Shown piece after piece: positions 31,797 to 33,375 of a DNA stretch of 33,375 nt; the stretch's first letter is position 1, and the number at the start of each line of letters is the position of its first letter. A program made the position numbers and the translations under genes. The stretch comes from DASPOF01 sp035626155. Lineage in GTDB: Bacteria > Desulfobacterota > Binatia > Binatales > Binataceae. The stretch lies in assembly GCA_035626155.1 (NCBI GenBank), contig DASPOF010000140.1, positions 1-33,375 on the forward strand, given 5' to 3'. The notes beneath the pieces are model-generated. The model did not search any database. It was not told where the DNA came from and saw only the letters and a list, made by a program, of their open reading frames with translations.

Positions 31797-33375
31797 TCAG
31801 TCGGGGCGGATCGCGGAATCCTGTGGCTCGGCCGGCGGAGCGGTCTCGGCGTCGCGTTCTTCGTTGTCCAGCAGCGCGGACATCGCATCGAGATGGCGGC
31901 GGACTTCCGCGGCCAGGTCGCGATTGAGGCCGTTTACTGCTGCGATCTCCTCCACAGAGGCCTCGCGAATCCGCTTGAGGCTCCCGAAATGGCGCAGCAG
32001 CGCGCGGCGGCGCACGGGACCGATCCCCTCGATGTCATCGAGGATCGAACGCAAGCGCGCGCGGCGGCGAAGCTCGCGGTTGTACGTGATCGCGAAACGG
32101 TGCGCCTCGTCACGAATCCTTACGAGCAAGAAGAACGCGGTCGAATTCTTCGCCAGGACGATCGCGTCCTTGCGGTTGGGCAGGAACACGCGCTCCTCGG
32201 ATTTCGCCACTTCCTTCTGGCGCCGATCGTTCAGCACGTGCTGCTTGGCCAGCGCGACGCAATCGATCTGATCGATAAGATCGTTCTCCTTCAACACTGC
32301 GAGGGCGACGTTGAGCTGCCCCTTGCCCCCATCGATTACCCACAGGTCCGGATACTCGTTCTCGCGTTTGGCGCGATCGATCCTGCGGCTCAGCACCTCG
32401 TAGAGGCTTGCGAAGTCATCCTGTCCCCGGAAACTGCGGATGCGGTAGCGGCGGTAGAGGTCCTTGCGCGGCTCGCCCTCGTCGAACGTGACCTGCGCAC
32501 CGACCACCATCGAACCTTGCAGGTTCGAGATGTCGTAGCATTCGATCCGCTTGGGCGAGTTGCGCAGATGAAGCTTCGCGCGCAGTTCCTCGAGCATCCG
32601 CTCGCGGGTCTTCTCGTTGTCGCGCCGCGCGCTGAAGCTTTGGCGCGCATTCTCCATCGCCATTTCGAGCAGCCGGAGCTTCTCGCCGCGTTGCGGCACC
32701 AGGAACTCCACCTTCTTTCCGCGCCGCTCTGAGAGCAGCTCCGCGCGCACCGGGGCGTCCTCGAGGTCGACGGGCATGATGACTTCATCGGGGATGTTGC
32801 GGGCGCCCTGGTAATACTGCACGAGCAACTCGCCAAGGACATCCTCGTCGGGGAACTCGAGATCCTGGAAGCTCCAGCTCTGCGTGCTGGTCAGCTTGCC
32901 GGCGCGCACGATGAGCACGATCGCCTCGATGTAGCCGCCCTCGCGATACAGCCCGAAGACGTCCTGGTCGATGCCCCAATGGTGGAGCACGGTCTGGCGT
33001 TCGACGGTCTTTTCGATCGCGCGCAGCCGGTCGCGGATTTTCGCCGCGTGCTCGAACTCAAGGCGCGAGGCGTGCTCGTTCATCTGTTCGCGCAACTCGC
33101 GCACCAGCTCCAGGTTCTTTCCTTCGAGCAGCATCTGGGCCGCGCGCAGGTGTTTCTCGTATTCCTCGCGATCGACCGGCAGGCAGCACGGTCCCAGGCA
33201 TCGCTTGATCTGATATTCGATGCACGGGCGGCTGCGATTCTTGAAAACCGCATCCGAGCAGGTGCGCAGCGGGAAAATCTTGCGGATGACGTCGATGGTT
33301 TCGCGCAGGCCCTCGGCGGAGCCGAAGGGGCCAAAATAGCGGCCGCCGTCCTTTACGATCCGGCGCGTGACGGTG
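31797..33375 (-). CDS. uvrC: UvrABC system protein C (5' end beyond the window)
   Basis: The frame stays open to the window edge, beyond the internal ATG at 33134: the upstream codons read RYFGPFGSAEGLRET, FPLRTCSD and RPCIEYQIKRCLGPC, all UvrC. The edge falls within the GIY-YIG domain, so its first part is missing. A UVR motif follows (ELREQMNEHASRLEFEHAAKIRD). The RNase H-like nuclease has CYDISNLQG, DLWVIDGGKGQLN and RDEAHRFA. Two C-terminal helix-hairpin-helix units include DIEGIGPVRRRALLRHFGS. UvrC makes both incisions around UvrB-bound lesions in nucleotide excision repair. The last 20 residues are an acidic/Pro-rich tail. Confidence 0.96.
   Translation of the reverse strand, partial: TVTRRIVKDGGRYFGPFGSAEGLRETIDVIRKIFPLRTCSDAVFKNRSRPCIEYQIKRCLGPCCLPVDREEYEKHLRAAQMLLEGKNLELVRELREQMNEHASRLEFEHAAKIRDRLRAIEKTVERQTVLHHWGIDQDVFGLYREGGYIEAIVLIVRAGKLTSTQSWSFQDLEFPDEDVLGELLVQYYQGARNIPDEVIMPVDLEDAPVRAELLSERRGKKVEFLVPQRGEKLRLLEMAMENARQSFSARRDNEKTRERMLEELRAKLHLRNSPKRIECYDISNLQGSMVVGAQVTFDEGEPRKDLYRRYRIRSFRGQDDFASLYEVLSRRIDRAKRENEYPDLWVIDGGKGQLNVALAVLKENDLIDQIDCVALAKQHVLNDRRQKEVAKSEERVFLPNRKDAIVLAKNSTAFFLLVRIRDEAHRFAITYNRELRRRARLRSILDDIEGIGPVRRRALLRHFGSLKRIREASVEEIAAVNGLNRDLAAEVRRHLDAMSALLDNEERDAETAPPAEPQDSAIRPD

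Overview
The window is a densely coded, visibly GC-rich stretch of bacterial chromosome. Third codon positions are strongly G/C, GTG and TTG starts are used, and operons are tight. The organism is Gram-negative: there is an LpxC (lipid A) domain, there are lipoproteins with LAGC lipoboxes, and there are LPS-type glycosyltransferases. The domain set (NtrY-type kinase, an NtrX-like receiver, MJ0042/DUF3426 protein, SCP-X-type thiolase with a DUF35 partner, EF-G-like protein) fits a deltaproteobacterium-like lineage such as Desulfobacterota or Candidatus Binatota. That placement is inference; no rRNA or marker comparison was possible. I saw no mobile element, prophage, CRISPR array or rRNA.

Layout. 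(1) 1-2412: the start of a leftward FAD oxidoreductase, diverging from a rightward pair encoding an NRDE/TANGO2-like protein and an exported PpiC-type prolyl isomerase. (2) 2490-14512: one long leftward run, in transcription order valS, nadC, birA, an EF-G-like GTPase, a DUF2905 membrane protein, an NtrY-like histidine kinase, a receiver-LpxC fusion, a PTR1/FolM-like pteridine reductase and a QueC-like PP-loop enzyme. (3) 14696-19217: a small lipoprotein, tRNA-Leu(CAG), a methyltransferase overlapping a family-2 glycosyltransferase, a convergent family-4 glycosyltransferase, and a proline-rich MJ0042/DUF3426 membrane protein. (4) 19322-21028: orphan gcvH diverging from alanine dehydrogenase. 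(5) 21029-21397: a non-coding stretch with three hairpin-forming inverted repeats. (6) 21398-26202, leftward: YdjC-like deacetylase, hisS, aspS and a lipoprotein coupled to aspS by an ATGA overlap. (7) 26232-28874, leftward: dienelactone hydrolase, then a DUF35/thiolase pair ending in a clear intrinsic terminator. (8) 28998-33375, leftward: uvrC (its 5' part lies outside the window), then comEC.

The most unusual locus is 4037-7585. An NtrX-type receiver domain with intact phosphorylation residues is joined in one open frame to a complete LpxC with intact zinc and catalytic residues. The gene immediately upstream encodes an NtrY-type sensor kinase. The normal NtrX output (AAA+ and DNA-binding domains) is replaced by the enzyme of the committed step of lipid A synthesis. 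The simplest reading is a two-component system that controls an envelope-biosynthesis enzyme directly by phosphorylation rather than through transcription. The architecture is seen in the sequence; the regulatory mechanism is inferred. Most other genes are ordinary housekeeping (three aminoacyl-tRNA synthetases, NAD and biotin metabolism, excision repair, DNA uptake).
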